A DNA stretch of 64,000 nt from Hymenoscyphus infarciens (taxonomy: Eukaryota > Ascomycota > Leotiomycetes > Helotiales > Helotiaceae), in NCBI GenBank assembly GCA_001414345.1, contig LLCB01000005.1:403265-467264 (forward strand). Reading direction: 5' to 3'. The notes under the pieces were generated by a model that worked only from the letters and a program-made list of their open reading frames with translations, did no database searches and was not told the DNA's origin. Both the position numbers and the translations under genes were made by a program. Numbering within the stretch: position 1 is the first letter of the stretch; each line of letters starts with the position of its first letter. This document shows positions 49,101 through 60,100 of the stretch, piece by piece.

Positions 49101-49508
49101 AATAGGGTGTGTAAAATGGTTCTTTATGATGATGAGATAAAATTACTGCGGTGAAATTCACATAGGTTTCATCCTATTGTGAACTACTTACCTTTTCTTT
49201 GGCAGTTACTGGAGCGTTATATATATGATATCGGCCCAACGAAAGTTCGAGGTCACATTTGACAAAAGGCTAATAAAGGAAGGTACATGGAAACCCTAGT
49301 CGGGGAGATGCATCAAATTCTCGCAACGATGGGAAAAAGGCTTCATGGGGTAAAGATGGGGTGAGAACAAGATATAGTAAGCACCCTTGGACGGTTTAGA
49401 CACGATAATGGTACACCTCATGATCACTGGCCCACAGTATGCACGCGGTAGATAGACAGTCCTAAGACACAGGATAATGCTGGGAAACTTTGCTTGCAAG
49501 TAAATTAC

Positions 49509-51265
49509 TTATGTACACAAAGGTCTGATGACCAAAACCACATCCTCGCCCTTTATGGGTGCCATAATACCTAGACAGGGCTTGGCCAGATCTGCCCTCG
49601 GGAATTGACTTCCTAGACGGGAATTTGTTGATTTCCTAATATCATAGCGAACGAATGCCGTTGCCACAAATGTGAGAATCTCTTTCTGGGCCAGAAAACG
49701 CCCAGGACAGTGTGTAGTACCACTGCCAAATGGCTTAAAACTCGGGCTTTTCGATAGCGATGGATCGTTCAAAAACCGCGCGGCGTCAAAAGTGTCAGAA
49801 TCAAGCCCAAATGCTGCTTTGTCCATCAGAATTTGCTTATGGGGCACCAGGACCCTATGCCCTGGTCTTAAAAGCTTCCCCCCAACCTCAAGTGGTCTAG
49901 CGACGTTTCGAACAGAAACCGAAGAAGCGACCAGCCTCATAGACTCATGGAAAACACTCATAAGTTGAGGGCAGCCATCAAGGCCATCGGCAATATCGCA
50001 GGGCGAGTCTGTGCCCTCGAAGACTGGGAGTACCTCTTGACGGATGATCGATGAGAGAGTTGGGGATTCTAGAATATACGCCATAATCCAGAAACAATGC
50101 TTCCAGGAATTTGCATTGATTCTGATTTGAAATGAGTTAGCATAAAATTCTGTTTGTTACAAGAAAAAGATGTATCTACATACGCCCAGAAGGCCATCAA
50201 AAGACTGGCCGCCATGTCAGATTCCTTCATTCCCGAAGCTCTCATCTCAGTCTCCAGTGCTGTGATAACCCAGCAAGCCCCGGTTCTATTTTTCGATGGC
50301 AAGAGAAAGTAAGATCCCAAAGATTCGATGCATCTCGTCTTTGCAGCTTCCATTTTGTTTGACCAGGGCTTGGGGATTCTATAGGTAAGATGCCAGCTAT
50401 TCTCGTCAAATTCAGAGAAGTTCTTGAGAAGCTCAGGGTGGTAGAGAAGTAGGCTTGGACCGAAAACAGAGTTTGTCACTGCTTCCAAGAGCGTGTTTTG
50501 GCACCACTTTGTCAGACAAATTTCGAAGAACTCGGCTGAAGGTCGCGTGGCAGGTATGACTTGTAGACGCAAATTCTGCCAGCCGAGCGAATTGTGAATA
50601 TCGGTGAGAAGTGTATTGTAAAGAGCCATTGATTGACTTCCGGGGAGAAGTTGCACGCGCAGAGCGTCTTGTGTTATCTTGATAAGACATTTTCCATGAG
50701 GATTGGGGTATCTCGAAGGATGAGTGACCCCTTTCATGGATTCAGGTTGCGGCTGCCACATTTTCCCAGCTCCTTCTGCGGTATGCCCCATGGCGGCCAT
50801 AAGATCTTTGATATAGTCGTCAAAGACCAATTCGTAGGTGTTTTTGCTCACTTCAATTGCTTCGTTCGCAGATGCAACAACGTAAATTCTTGCTCCAGCC
50901 ACGGTGATCCCGAAAACCTTTCGAGAACCGGAAACATATTTTACTCCACGGGTGAGAGTAGAATTGGTATTTCGAAAAAAGGACAAAGTATGTCCTAGAA
51001 CTAGATTTCACAGTTGATTAGTTCTACTTTTATCAACTGTTTCCATGATAAACATACTTGGAATCCAATAAGGGAGCTCTGTCACATCCTTTGGGTAAAG
51101 TTTTGGAGAAATGGTGAAACGCCACAGGCGCCACACAAACAAAGATAGAACGCAAATAGTAGCTATGAAGACCAAGTTGGGTGTAAAATGAAGTGGCTGT
51201 GGAAAGTTCAAAGCGTCATAGCAAGTAAAAAGCCGTAACGCATCGTTGAATGGAATTGTAAGCAT
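49509..51265 (-). CDS. Cytochrome P450 monooxygenase (CYP7/CYP8-like), 3 exons
   Basis: Three exons (51265-51058, 51000-50184 and 50121-49509) join in phase to 545 residues. A membrane anchor (LVFIATICVLSLFVWRLWRF) leads to the hinge LPYWIPILGHTLSFFRN, which is rebuilt exactly by the first intron. The I-helix reads FWAINANSWKHCFWIMAYIL, lacking the usual acid-Thr pair, as in CYP7/CYP8-type enzymes. The K-helix is E401-S-M-R404, and the haem loop FGSGTTHCPGRFLA holds Cys480. Enzymes of this group act on sterols, bile-acid-like and fungal terpenoid substrates. It lies 408 bp upstream of the methyltransferase on the same strand and is divergent from the ERG28-like gene. Another ATG at 51454 would add 63 unlikely residues. 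Confidence 0.92.
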
Positions 51266-52478
51266 GCTGAGGACGTTCGCTTGGTAGATGAATTGATGTA
51301 GGTAATAAAACTTGGTTTTACTGATGGCAGTTTTCGAAAGAGAAGACAGTGTAACTTTTTTCGCCTCTGGAAACACCCTGTGAACTCCATGAAATTTACA
51401 CCTGAATAATTCTTTTTTCAATAACCAGTGAAGTCCTCCCAATATTGCCCACAAGATCTCGTTTGAGGAAGGTACTAAGGACTATTGATTAGTTGCAACC
51501 TAACGTAAAAGATTGGGTGCCTCAAAATCTCCTCCATAACGCAATAGAGTAAAAGATCGCATAACCAGCACACTTTTCTGGCCGCGTTGGAGCAGTTGGA
51601 CATAACGGCACATTGCTGGGTGTAATCCTTGTATTGTTGGCTGTGGGTGAAACACAATTCGATCTAAAGTACAGCCATCGGGAAAACCAACTGCAACTAT
51701 CCGCTCACCACCAATGGATTAGATTTGTGAAGTTTAGCCAGTTTACCCTGTTGATGGTTGGTGCTGCTATACTGATTGAGAGTCTTCCCACAGCACTCTA
51801 CAGAGTAGCATTTATGTATCATGCAATGCATTTCGTTGCAGAAGTTGGTTTTGAAAAATATGCAGAGTGACCCAGGGAACTGCCGATTGAGGCACACCAG
51901 CTTCTACCTTAATGCAGCCACAGCTGTTTTTATAAAAAGTTGTAAGACTTAGTTCACTTCTTTAAGACAGCTCTGGAGATTAAATGGAGTTTTTGTTATA
52001 TTTTTACGACATTATTTAGACTCGTAATATGCTAGGATATAGTGTAAAGGGTGGGTTTTTGGTACTAGTAGAGCGGCCTATGCCTTAAATCGGCCGGTAA
52101 TTTCTCCCCCTTAGAGCCAGGGTAGTCTCTTCGATAAAACAGATGCATGTACAAACACAAGGTGCAGAAGAGACCCTGCTATCGTAGATCATCGTTGTTG
52201 CAGAAATCCTTACCGTGAGTGTTGCCACTTATAATAATTTCCCCGCGTCTGTACCGGTCATCCACTACTGATGCTACTGCGTACTCGGTTAAAAACGGCC
52301 CTTCCCTGTCACCGGTTCAGCCCCTTGTCTCTCGCTTGCATGAAACAAAAGCCAACCAGAGATTCTTCAATTGCAACAGACAGCACACCAACCTGTTACC
52401 TCCTCGCCATCCGATAATCTCAATAAATTGCTCTCCCGACCTACCCATCCGCAAAAAGCACGCCTAACTCCATTGCTC
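51266..52478. promoter_or_regulatory. 1.2-kb divergent intergenic region
   Basis: It separates the P450 (minus) from the ERG28-like gene (plus). An 85-codon plus-strand frame (51613-51870) has two hydrophobic stretches but no recognisable family or typical start context, and I do not call it a gene. No other structure was seen. Confidence 0.4.
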
Positions 52479-52931
52479 ATGTCTTCCCTCCTGCCAGCTC
52501 ACTCGGGCCTTCTGCCTTTCTGGCTCTTGTTTGTAAAGTTGCCTCCCATGTAACTTTTACAATGATACTGACAGCCCTAACAGACATCAGCAGCTGGAAT
52601 ATTCAACACAATAGCATGCTACACCTCCCCAGAACTTGGCCGTCGCTTATACCAAGGACCAGCCGCCAGAACACAAGTCACCGACCTCAGCACTCGGCTT
52701 TTCGGAACTTGGACTGTTCTCTCCGTTGTGGTGCGGACTTATGCTGCCTACAACCTTGACAATAATGAAGTGTATGCCATTACGTTGTTCACATACGCAA
52801 TCGTCTCGGCATTTTTTACGAGCGAGTGGTTGGTTTACAAAACTGTGAAGCCGGGGAAGGAAATTGCACCTACGTTTGTGGTTGCAACTATCAGCTTAAC
52901 TTGGATGCTTGCGCAATGGGGAAAGTTCTGA
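52479..52931 (+). CDS. ERG28-like sterol C4-demethylation scaffold protein
   Basis: Two exons (52479-52532 and 52584-52931) join in phase 0 to 133 residues, against 148 in yeast Erg28. The family pattern is present. LPAHSGLLPFWLLF leads into a span containing GIFNTIACYTSPELGRRLYQ. Then come LSTRLFGTWTVLSVVVRTYA (the conserved S-R-x-F-G-T-W-T block), AYNLDNNEVY, FFTSEWLVYKTVKPGK and the last span ending SLTWMLAQWG. Yeast Erg28 is an ER membrane protein that tethers Erg25, Erg26, Erg27 and others. It lies about 10 kb from the ERG26-like gene, and the pair suggests a dedicated C4-demethylation or dehydrogenation complex. It could instead be the only, housekeeping ERG28 of the genome; a search of the rest of the genome would decide. 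Confidence 0.9.
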
Positions 52932-54209
52932 AGTGTGCGTTATTCTCTGAGGATGATGATGATGATGGGGAGGAGTATTGAGTAGTGGATGAAGGTTGAG
53001 TGCTTAGAATATAGAGGGAAGGGGCCAATGAAGGATTACTGGGTTGCGTTTCTGAGCTTTTTGAGTGAGTTGTTGGCGATAAGATGGTTACTTCTTAAAG
53101 GGTGGATGTCGATTTGTTTTGAGAATCCACCTCATCTTATTTGTACTCTCACACCTCGAGTTCCAGCAAATGACAGTCCATTCATGCATCAGTCGAGATA
53201 TATAGAAGTATCCTCAAGAATCGGAGAAGAGCCCACTGTATTACCAAAACAAAAGGATATTCCAAATAAGTATTTAAAGGAATATCAAAGTGTCTATTTC
53301 TTTCAAGGTGACTACAGGGAATTTTCACTCCTAGGATAGTATAGATTAGATCTTTATAATTTCTCCCCTGACTCATCATAGATAACCCACAAACAGTCGG
53401 GCAAAAAAAGCAATCTTACGCGTAACCTAGGAAGTGGTCAGTGCTCTCCAGCATCTAATTTATTTTTACTTTGTTTGAAATAGTCGAGAATAATCGCAGT
53501 ACTGTCTTGAAGAGTTTAGGAGAAGTAAAAAGTTGGCTTCTAAATTCTCCGAAATCCTTCAAGAAAATATTTATATTTGTGCCCGAGAGTAATAACAGGA
53601 CATGCTAGGTTACCCGGAAACAAGTCTTACTTACTATTCATGAGCTGTCTTGGAATGAGCGTCTGGCTATGCTTGGGCTACCTCGGAATAGATGTAGGTT
53701 ACCGATGAATAGCTTAGTGTTATCATTTACCGTTAGCCTCCACATGTAAAATATACCCATTTACAGTTTAGCTGTAGACAAGTGAAAAAAATATATTTTT
53801 ATTTGTCGATAAACTAGGGGGCTATTTCCGGGTAGCCTTCAATTGGGGTTGGAGAAATCCTGCTATTTGTAAGTTACCTACTGATAACACTAGGTCGCGA
53901 ATAGCCAGCAACAAAATCGCAAGTTTCCTGAATCCCAAGTAACGACAAAAGAAACTCTGAAAGTTATACTCTCGTCATTCCTTCATCCCTTTGAAATCAA
54001 AACTTTGAATCCACTCTGTGGCCTACGATTCATAAAGTTCCAACACGCACCAGGTAACTCCCCCCCCCCCCCCTTTCTCTCACCCCCTCACTAAGAAGTG
54101 CCTTCTCCTAATCAATAAACACCATCTGTCCAACCATCCTCCCAGATTCTCCATCCGTAGACCACAAACAACAAAGCACCTTACTCCCACCCCCCTCATG
54201 CACATGACA
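52932..54209. other. Right flank of the cluster with degenerate short motifs and a poly-C tract
   Basis: No convincing gene lies here; a 116-codon frame at 52989-53339 begins in the 3' flank of the ERG28-like gene and has no domain. Motifs akin to those at 37.3-38.2 kb recur: GATGAATAGC (53713), CTATTTCCGGGTAGCC (53824), ATTTGTAAGTTACCTAC (53868) and GCGAATAGCC (53899). A 14-C run lies at 54060-54073. Confidence 0.5.
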
Positions 54210-55112
54210 TCAAACCCTCCCATTCAAATGAACAAAACTCTCATCCCCCATCTCATCCCCCATCCCATATCCCTTTCTCGCCTTAAGCTCACCCACAAAA
54301 ACACCCCGCATGCCTAAAATGAAACAAAACCCGCACAACAAACATAGGCACAGAACCCAATATACAAAAAAACCTCCTTACCCATCAAAACCCCATCCCT
54401 CCCCATCCCTCCCCATCCCTAACACCGCAACTCCGAAGATACACCCCGCAAGAATCAACCCCGCTCCAATCAGTAAAAGATTAAAAGGAGTTCAAGCCAA
54501 TCATTGTGTCCCCTTTGCGTGGACATCACAATCACCTTTTCAAATGTGGATTTAAGCACACGTTGCCAAAAGGTATCGCGATAACCCGAAGAAAAAAAGT
54601 TGGAATGCGAGACCGGCAAGCATACATGACTTTTTCTCCTAAGGAAGCTAGGGAGGTTTGGACCGTCATTTCACCACTACCCGATGGCATGAGGAAAGAT
54701 AGGACATCGACAATGATGAAGATTTTTGTACTTCGTGTTGGGCGGATTAAGGATGTGGAAGGATGATTGACATGGAGAACGAGACGACCGAAGATCATGT
54801 ACATGGTTGCTGCGAGGAGGGAGGGAGGGAGGACAACAAGGAGGGGTTGTAACGCGTAGGCCATGAAGCTCGAAGGGGTTTTGGCGGAAAGATGGCGCAT
54901 TACGTAGCCGATTGTCATCACTGGGATTTTTATTAGTGATGTTTGGAAGAATTGGGAGAGGAGACGAACTAACTCCCCCAGAGCATGGCTGTGTAGAACC
55001 AGGTATTTTTCTTCATCTGGACGAGATAGACATCTATACTGAGGCCGAAGAGAGCACAGCATATTAAATGGAGTGTTGCGCTCGGATCGTAGGCGTAAAG
55101 GTTGGAGGGCAT
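54210..55112 (-). pseudogene. RTA1-family lipid-translocating membrane protein, broken
   Basis: RTA1 proteins are seven-span fungal membrane proteins tied to resistance to lipid-like toxicants. The start MPSNLYAYDPSATLHL (55112) and LFGLSIDVYL fit the family. A probable intron, with donor GTTAGT, a CACTAATA branch site and acceptor CCCAG at about 54920-54970, joins to MTIGYVMRHLSAK, YALQPLLVVLPPSLLAATMY, MIFGRLVL and TKIFIIVDVLSFLMPSGSGE. After SLASLGEKV the frame shifts: the next span (LAGLAFQLFFFGL) continues in another frame and then stops. Later pieces, LLIGAGLILAGCIFGV and PMFVVRVLFHFRHAG, lie in yet other frames near 54,310-54,480. The gene therefore looks inactivated by small indels, not by RIP, as its base composition is normal. 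Confidence 0.75.
54391..54420. repeat. Three perfect 10-bp tandem units
   Basis: The unit CCCCATCCCT repeats three times exactly. It lies within the decayed 3' part of the RTA1 relic and may account for one of its frame shifts. Confidence 0.85.
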
Positions 55113-55280
55113 TGTAATGGAATTTCGTTAACGGGATTGAGCTTGCAATTGAGAGAGCAAGATGGACTTTCATACAGCTAAAATATATTAAGGAGACTTG
55201 AAAAAGTTCATCCGGGATAAGAAAAGTTGCTTAGTAGAGTTAGATAGCGATATTACTAGTAATATATTAGAGAAGTCTAT

Positions 55281-56109
55281 AATATTTATCGTATTATATT
55301 AAGTGATCTGATCGATTCTAGGTTTCTAATAATAATCGATAATATATTAAGTATTAGCGGAAAATTAGTTAATCTAGAGAATAATAGTTCTTATAGCTAA
55401 GAGCTAATAGAATACCTAGTCTTAGTATTTTCTAAAAATAATAATAAAGTTATATAATATTAGTAGTAAGTTCTAATTATTATAACTCTAAGAGATTAGA
55501 CGTCTTATTATAAGTCTTTTATACTAAATTAAGATTTATATAATAACTTTTTACTCTAATAAAGTAGATTTTTAGAAGGAAAATATAAGTTATATAATAT
55601 CTATTTAGTACTATAAAGCACTAGTACTAAAAACTTAATATTTATTAATTATTATTAATTTTTTTAATAATATTTTATTATATTAGATAAGAGCTTGTTT
55701 AGCTTACTATAAGAGAATATTAAATTATCTAATAAATATACCGAGACTTTTTAAAAGTGACTTAATATATATTTATTTAATTATCTAAATATCTAATAAG
55801 AAAATCTATAATCGTTTAGCTCTTTATTACAATTATTAGTAAGATTAATAATAGCCTCTAGTACTAGTATTAATAGTAGAAAGATAAAATATATACTAGA
55901 AAATATTCTAATTATCGTAGTTTTAATAATAATAGAATAATTACTTTTTTTAATTAAATTATCTATTATTATTATAATGCCTTTTTAGTAGTATATATAC
56001 TAAATTATCTAAAAAATATACTAGCTAAATAGGCTCTAAGAATTTACGAGATTTATTCTATAATATATATCGCGATAATATAATAAATATCGTATCGCCG
56101 CCTAAGTCT
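55281..56109 (+). mobile_element. Longer copy of the element at 35959-36400
   Basis: This copy is 829 bp and shares both ends and the first 330 bp with the left copy in the same orientation, including AGTATTTTCTAAAAATAA, ACGTCTTATTATAAGTCTTT and the end CGTATCGCCGCCTAAGTCT. The extra middle (about 55620-56050) has no readable ORF. Confidence 0.65.
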
Positions 56110-56455
56110 AATACTTAGAGTATATATAAATAAAAGAGCATAAGAAAGAAAATACCTAATTATATATTATAAAGAGAAGTGTTATAATAGCTCGAATATA
56201 TAAATATAGCTAATAAAAGGTCGAGTAAAATAAAGTAAGAGACGCGATAACTTTATAGTAATATTTATAATAGAAAAGAGTATAAGATAGTAGAAGATAT
56301 TCGTACTTCTCTATTAGCGAATTAAAATTAGTTTTTTATTTTAAATTATCTCTCTAAAATAACTTAAGAGAGATTACTCTATCTAAATTAATAGAGAATA
56401 GAGAGTATTATCTTAGCTCTATAGCTACTTTCTAACTATATAAATATAAATACGT

Positions 56456-56991
56456 AGTATTTTAGCTTTCTCTACCTTAGTTAGTCTAGTACTTAGAATA
56501 GAATAGACTACTTATCTAGGTAAGAATAGAAGAGGCTAAGCTAGTTTAGAATTAAAGCTAGACTAAGTTTAGTAGGCTAGGTATTCTAACTAGGATAGAA
56601 GTAGCTAGGAAAGTTCTAAAAATAGAATAGAAGTAGCTAAGTAGATAAAAAAAGAAGGCTAGGCTAGAGTAGGATTAGAAAGATAACTCTCTAATTAGAA
56701 CCTAGACTCTCTTTTCTATCTATCTTCTAGATATTAAGCGAAATTAGAGACCTAGACTCTCTTTTCTACTCGCTTTCTAGGCTTTAAGCGAAATTAATAA
56801 GTCTAACTCTTTCTATTCTAGTCTCTCTTTTTAGTAAGAAAAGGTAAGTAAGTACTATAGAATAGAAGTAGCTAGAAAAGCTAGAATTTAAGAATAGAAG
56901 AAGACAAGATAGTCTAAAAATAGAGATAGAAGAGAGAAGAAGCGTTAAGATAAGATAGAATAATAGATTAGATAGAGAAACCTAAAATACT
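56456..56991 (+). mobile_element. MITE-like element, copy C (RIP-mutated)
   Basis: It begins AGTATTTTAGCTTTCTCTACC and ends with the inverse of AGTATTTTAGGTTTCTC. The 536-bp interior aligns with copies A and B, for instance TTAGTTAGTCTAGTACTTAG. ATAAATACGTAGTAT occurs at both flanks and may be part of the TIR or a target-site duplication. Confidence 0.75.
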
Positions 56992-57174
56992 ATAAATACG
57001 TAGTATATAAATAAATGTTATAGTGAGCTATACTAGAATAGAGCCTAATAAAGTGGATTTAATATAAAGTGAAGATAGTAGTTATTTATATAATAGAATT
57101 ATAAGCTCTTTTATTTTCACAAAGTGAAGGCTATTAGATCCGCGTTACTAGAAGAGAGTACGAGTTTTCTATTT

Positions 57175-60100
57175 ATTTATTTATTTATTTATTACTATTT
57201 AACGTTAGATAGAGTCTAGATCGCGTAGTCTAGGTCTTAAAAAGTCCTAAAGGAGGGCAAATAACACTAGAGAGGTGCTCTAGGCTATAGAGGGCGTAAA
57301 CGAGTAAGCTAATTTATAAAAGATAGTTTAAAGAGAAGCTCTACTTTTAGAACAGCTCTTATTCTTAAATAGTTTAATAAGTTAGAAGAAGATAAAGGAG
57401 ATATATAAAAGTATAAGAGAAGAGAGAGAGATAAAGTAATTAAACTATCTTAAGAGATAGATCTTTATAAAGAATTTAGTCTTAGTATAAACCTTATAAA
57501 AGAGTTCCTTAGACCTAGGTCTAAAGAGGAGTTAAGGCTTTCCCTTAGCCTTAGCTAATAGCCTTAGGTCCTTCTTATTTATAAGCCTATAAAAGAGTAA
57601 GTAGAATTATATCTTTACCTTCTTATATTTATAGTTCTCTAACTTTAGAAGTATATTAAGGTAGAAGAAGTAAAGGTAGTATACTATAAAGTCTCTATAG
57701 CTAATATAAGCTATAATTAGCCGAGCTAGGACCTCTCTTAGTAGTTTAAGAGTCCTAGGCTTTAAAGACTAGGAAGTAAGACCTAGTCTCTTATAAGTGT
57801 CTAAGAGCGTAGTCTACTAGAGTTAATTTATAAGCTTAATTCCTATCTCCTTAGCCTTATGATTAAGTATAGTAGTATAAAGTAAGGGATAAGAGCTAGA
57901 AGAAGGAGTTAAGTAAGCTACTTTCTTTATAGCTTAGTTAGCTATTATATTACTATAGATTCTTATATAACTAGAGTACTATCTTATTTAAATTTTCCTA
58001 AAGTATAACTAAGTAAAGTTAAAGACCTTATTAAAAGTTTCTTATAATATACTATAAGACTAGTAGGTTAGTTAAAGTATAGCTTTAAGGTTATTAAGAT
58101 AAATCTAGTATTTTATAGCTAAGGACTAAAAAGGGGATCTAAGAGCTAGTTCGAGGCTAAGTAGAGCGGCTTTCGCCTCTATATTATAGATTTCTAAGGT
58201 CTTACTAAAAGAGAAGAGCTTTATATTTAATATAACCTCTTCTCTTATAAGATATATACCTTTGCTAATACTTTTATTATCTAAGTAAGAGCTATTAGTA
58301 AATATAACTAAGTCTATAGAAGGGACTAAGGTAAGAAATTTAAGGAATTCAGCTTTATAGAATTCTTTATTACTATTAGAGCTTAGGCCTACTACCTTAA
58401 AGAGACGGGTTTATTAGTTAAAACCTCTATTCTATAGAGGGTTTTAAATTAGATCGATTTCTTCTAAGAGAGAGAGAGGTTAAGAGGACTAGTAAATAAG
58501 CCTAGTCTTTAAGTAAGAGTTATTTAGATATCGCTTAAGTAAGTAAGCTAAGTTAAGACGTTGGGTTCTAGCTTTAAAGGCTCTATCTTTAGTAGTAAGA
58601 GTAATCTTAGTAGCTAATAAGCTAGATTTTATAAGAAGTGTTAAGGTAGAAGTAGTTTTATAGACTAGGAGGATAATTCTAGTATACTTTATAACTACTC
58701 TATCTAAGAGTATTAGGTAATAGCTAATTTAGTTATTTATAGAGCTTATACTACCTATTTTCTTTATCTAGCTCGAGTACTAGGTTTTATATCTAAAGTA
58801 GGTAATTAAAAGGATATAAGCTATAGTAGCTTATTTTAGAAGGTATAAAGAAGATTCTCTTACTATATTTATTATAATTTTAAGAGTATTAGTTATAAAG
58901 ATAGCTTTACTAGCTATTCTTTTAATATAGCTATGAAAAGTAAGATAAGAGTCGAAGAAGATACTAAGCTACTAAAGCTCTTCTATAAGCTCTATCGTCT
59001 TTTCTTTAACTATAATAGGAGGAGAAGGTTAAATCCCTCTTCCTTTTTACTTTCTTTTATAAGAGAAGTAGATAAGTTCTAACTTTTTAATATTAAAGGT
59101 AATACTCTTATCTATACCTTACTTAAGTATACTAGTTACTTATTCTATAAGTAGTATAATATTCTCTACCTTTAAGAGTTTAGAAGTAAGTAGTCTAATA
59201 TTATTAATATAGCTGAATCTCTATACTACTAGAAGCAAGCTAACTCCTAGCTTAATTAGAGGTTAGATATATAGTATAAAAAGGATCGACGAGATAGGCA
59301 AGCCTTAAAAGAGGTTATATTTAAGTAAAGTAGTGTCTCTTATCTCTCTATTAAGCTTTACTTTTATAGATCTATTAGTTAAGAAGGAGGAGACCTATTC
59401 TATAAAGTAGTATAGCTATTCTTATTTTCTAAGTCTTTTAATTAAGTAGTTAGAGAGTACTATGTTAAAGGCTCTCTTAATATTAAGAGTAAAGAGAGAG
59501 GCTTCTTATTTATCTACGAAGGCTAACTTAATATTAAAGGTAAGGTAAGTAGTAAGGTCTATAGTAGCTCTTAGTAGGAAAGCGTTAAACTAGTTCTATT
59601 CTAGAATAGTATATTTAATAGCTATTTAAGAGACTTATTTAGTAAGAAGCCTTTTAAGCTCTTTTCTAAGAACCGAGAGTAGTATAATTAGCTAGTATAC
59701 TTAAGAGGAAGATTTATCTTTCTTATTAGGCTTTAAAATAATAGTAATAATAGTAGTATAGAAGATCTTTAGATAAAAGCCTATCTTAATATAGTCTTTA
59801 AATAAAGAGAGAATAAGGCTTAATATTTATAGCTAAGCTACTTTAAAAACCCCTATTATAAGCTCGTCCTCCTCTAGTATAGTTAAAGCTTTACTAAAGA
59901 TTAATTCCTTAACCTTATATAAAGTAAAGTTAGCTTATAAGAGAGACTAGGAAGTAGTAGTTAGAGTATTAAATAGAATATCCTTAATCTTAGTCTTATT
60001 TATAAGTAGCTCTTATACTAGGATCTTTTGTTTTTCTTAAGTAGTAAAGCCTAATTAGCCTATTAAGTCCTTTAAAGGTAGGGACTTATAGACTCTAGTA

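Noticed and set aside
51613..51870. 85-codon plus-strand frame with hydrophobic stretches
   Set aside because: No family likeness, poor start context and no supporting introns; probably chance.
54310..54766. Plus-strand frames at the cluster edge
   Set aside because: They are antisense shadows of the RTA1-type relic, which has clear family motifs on the minus strand.
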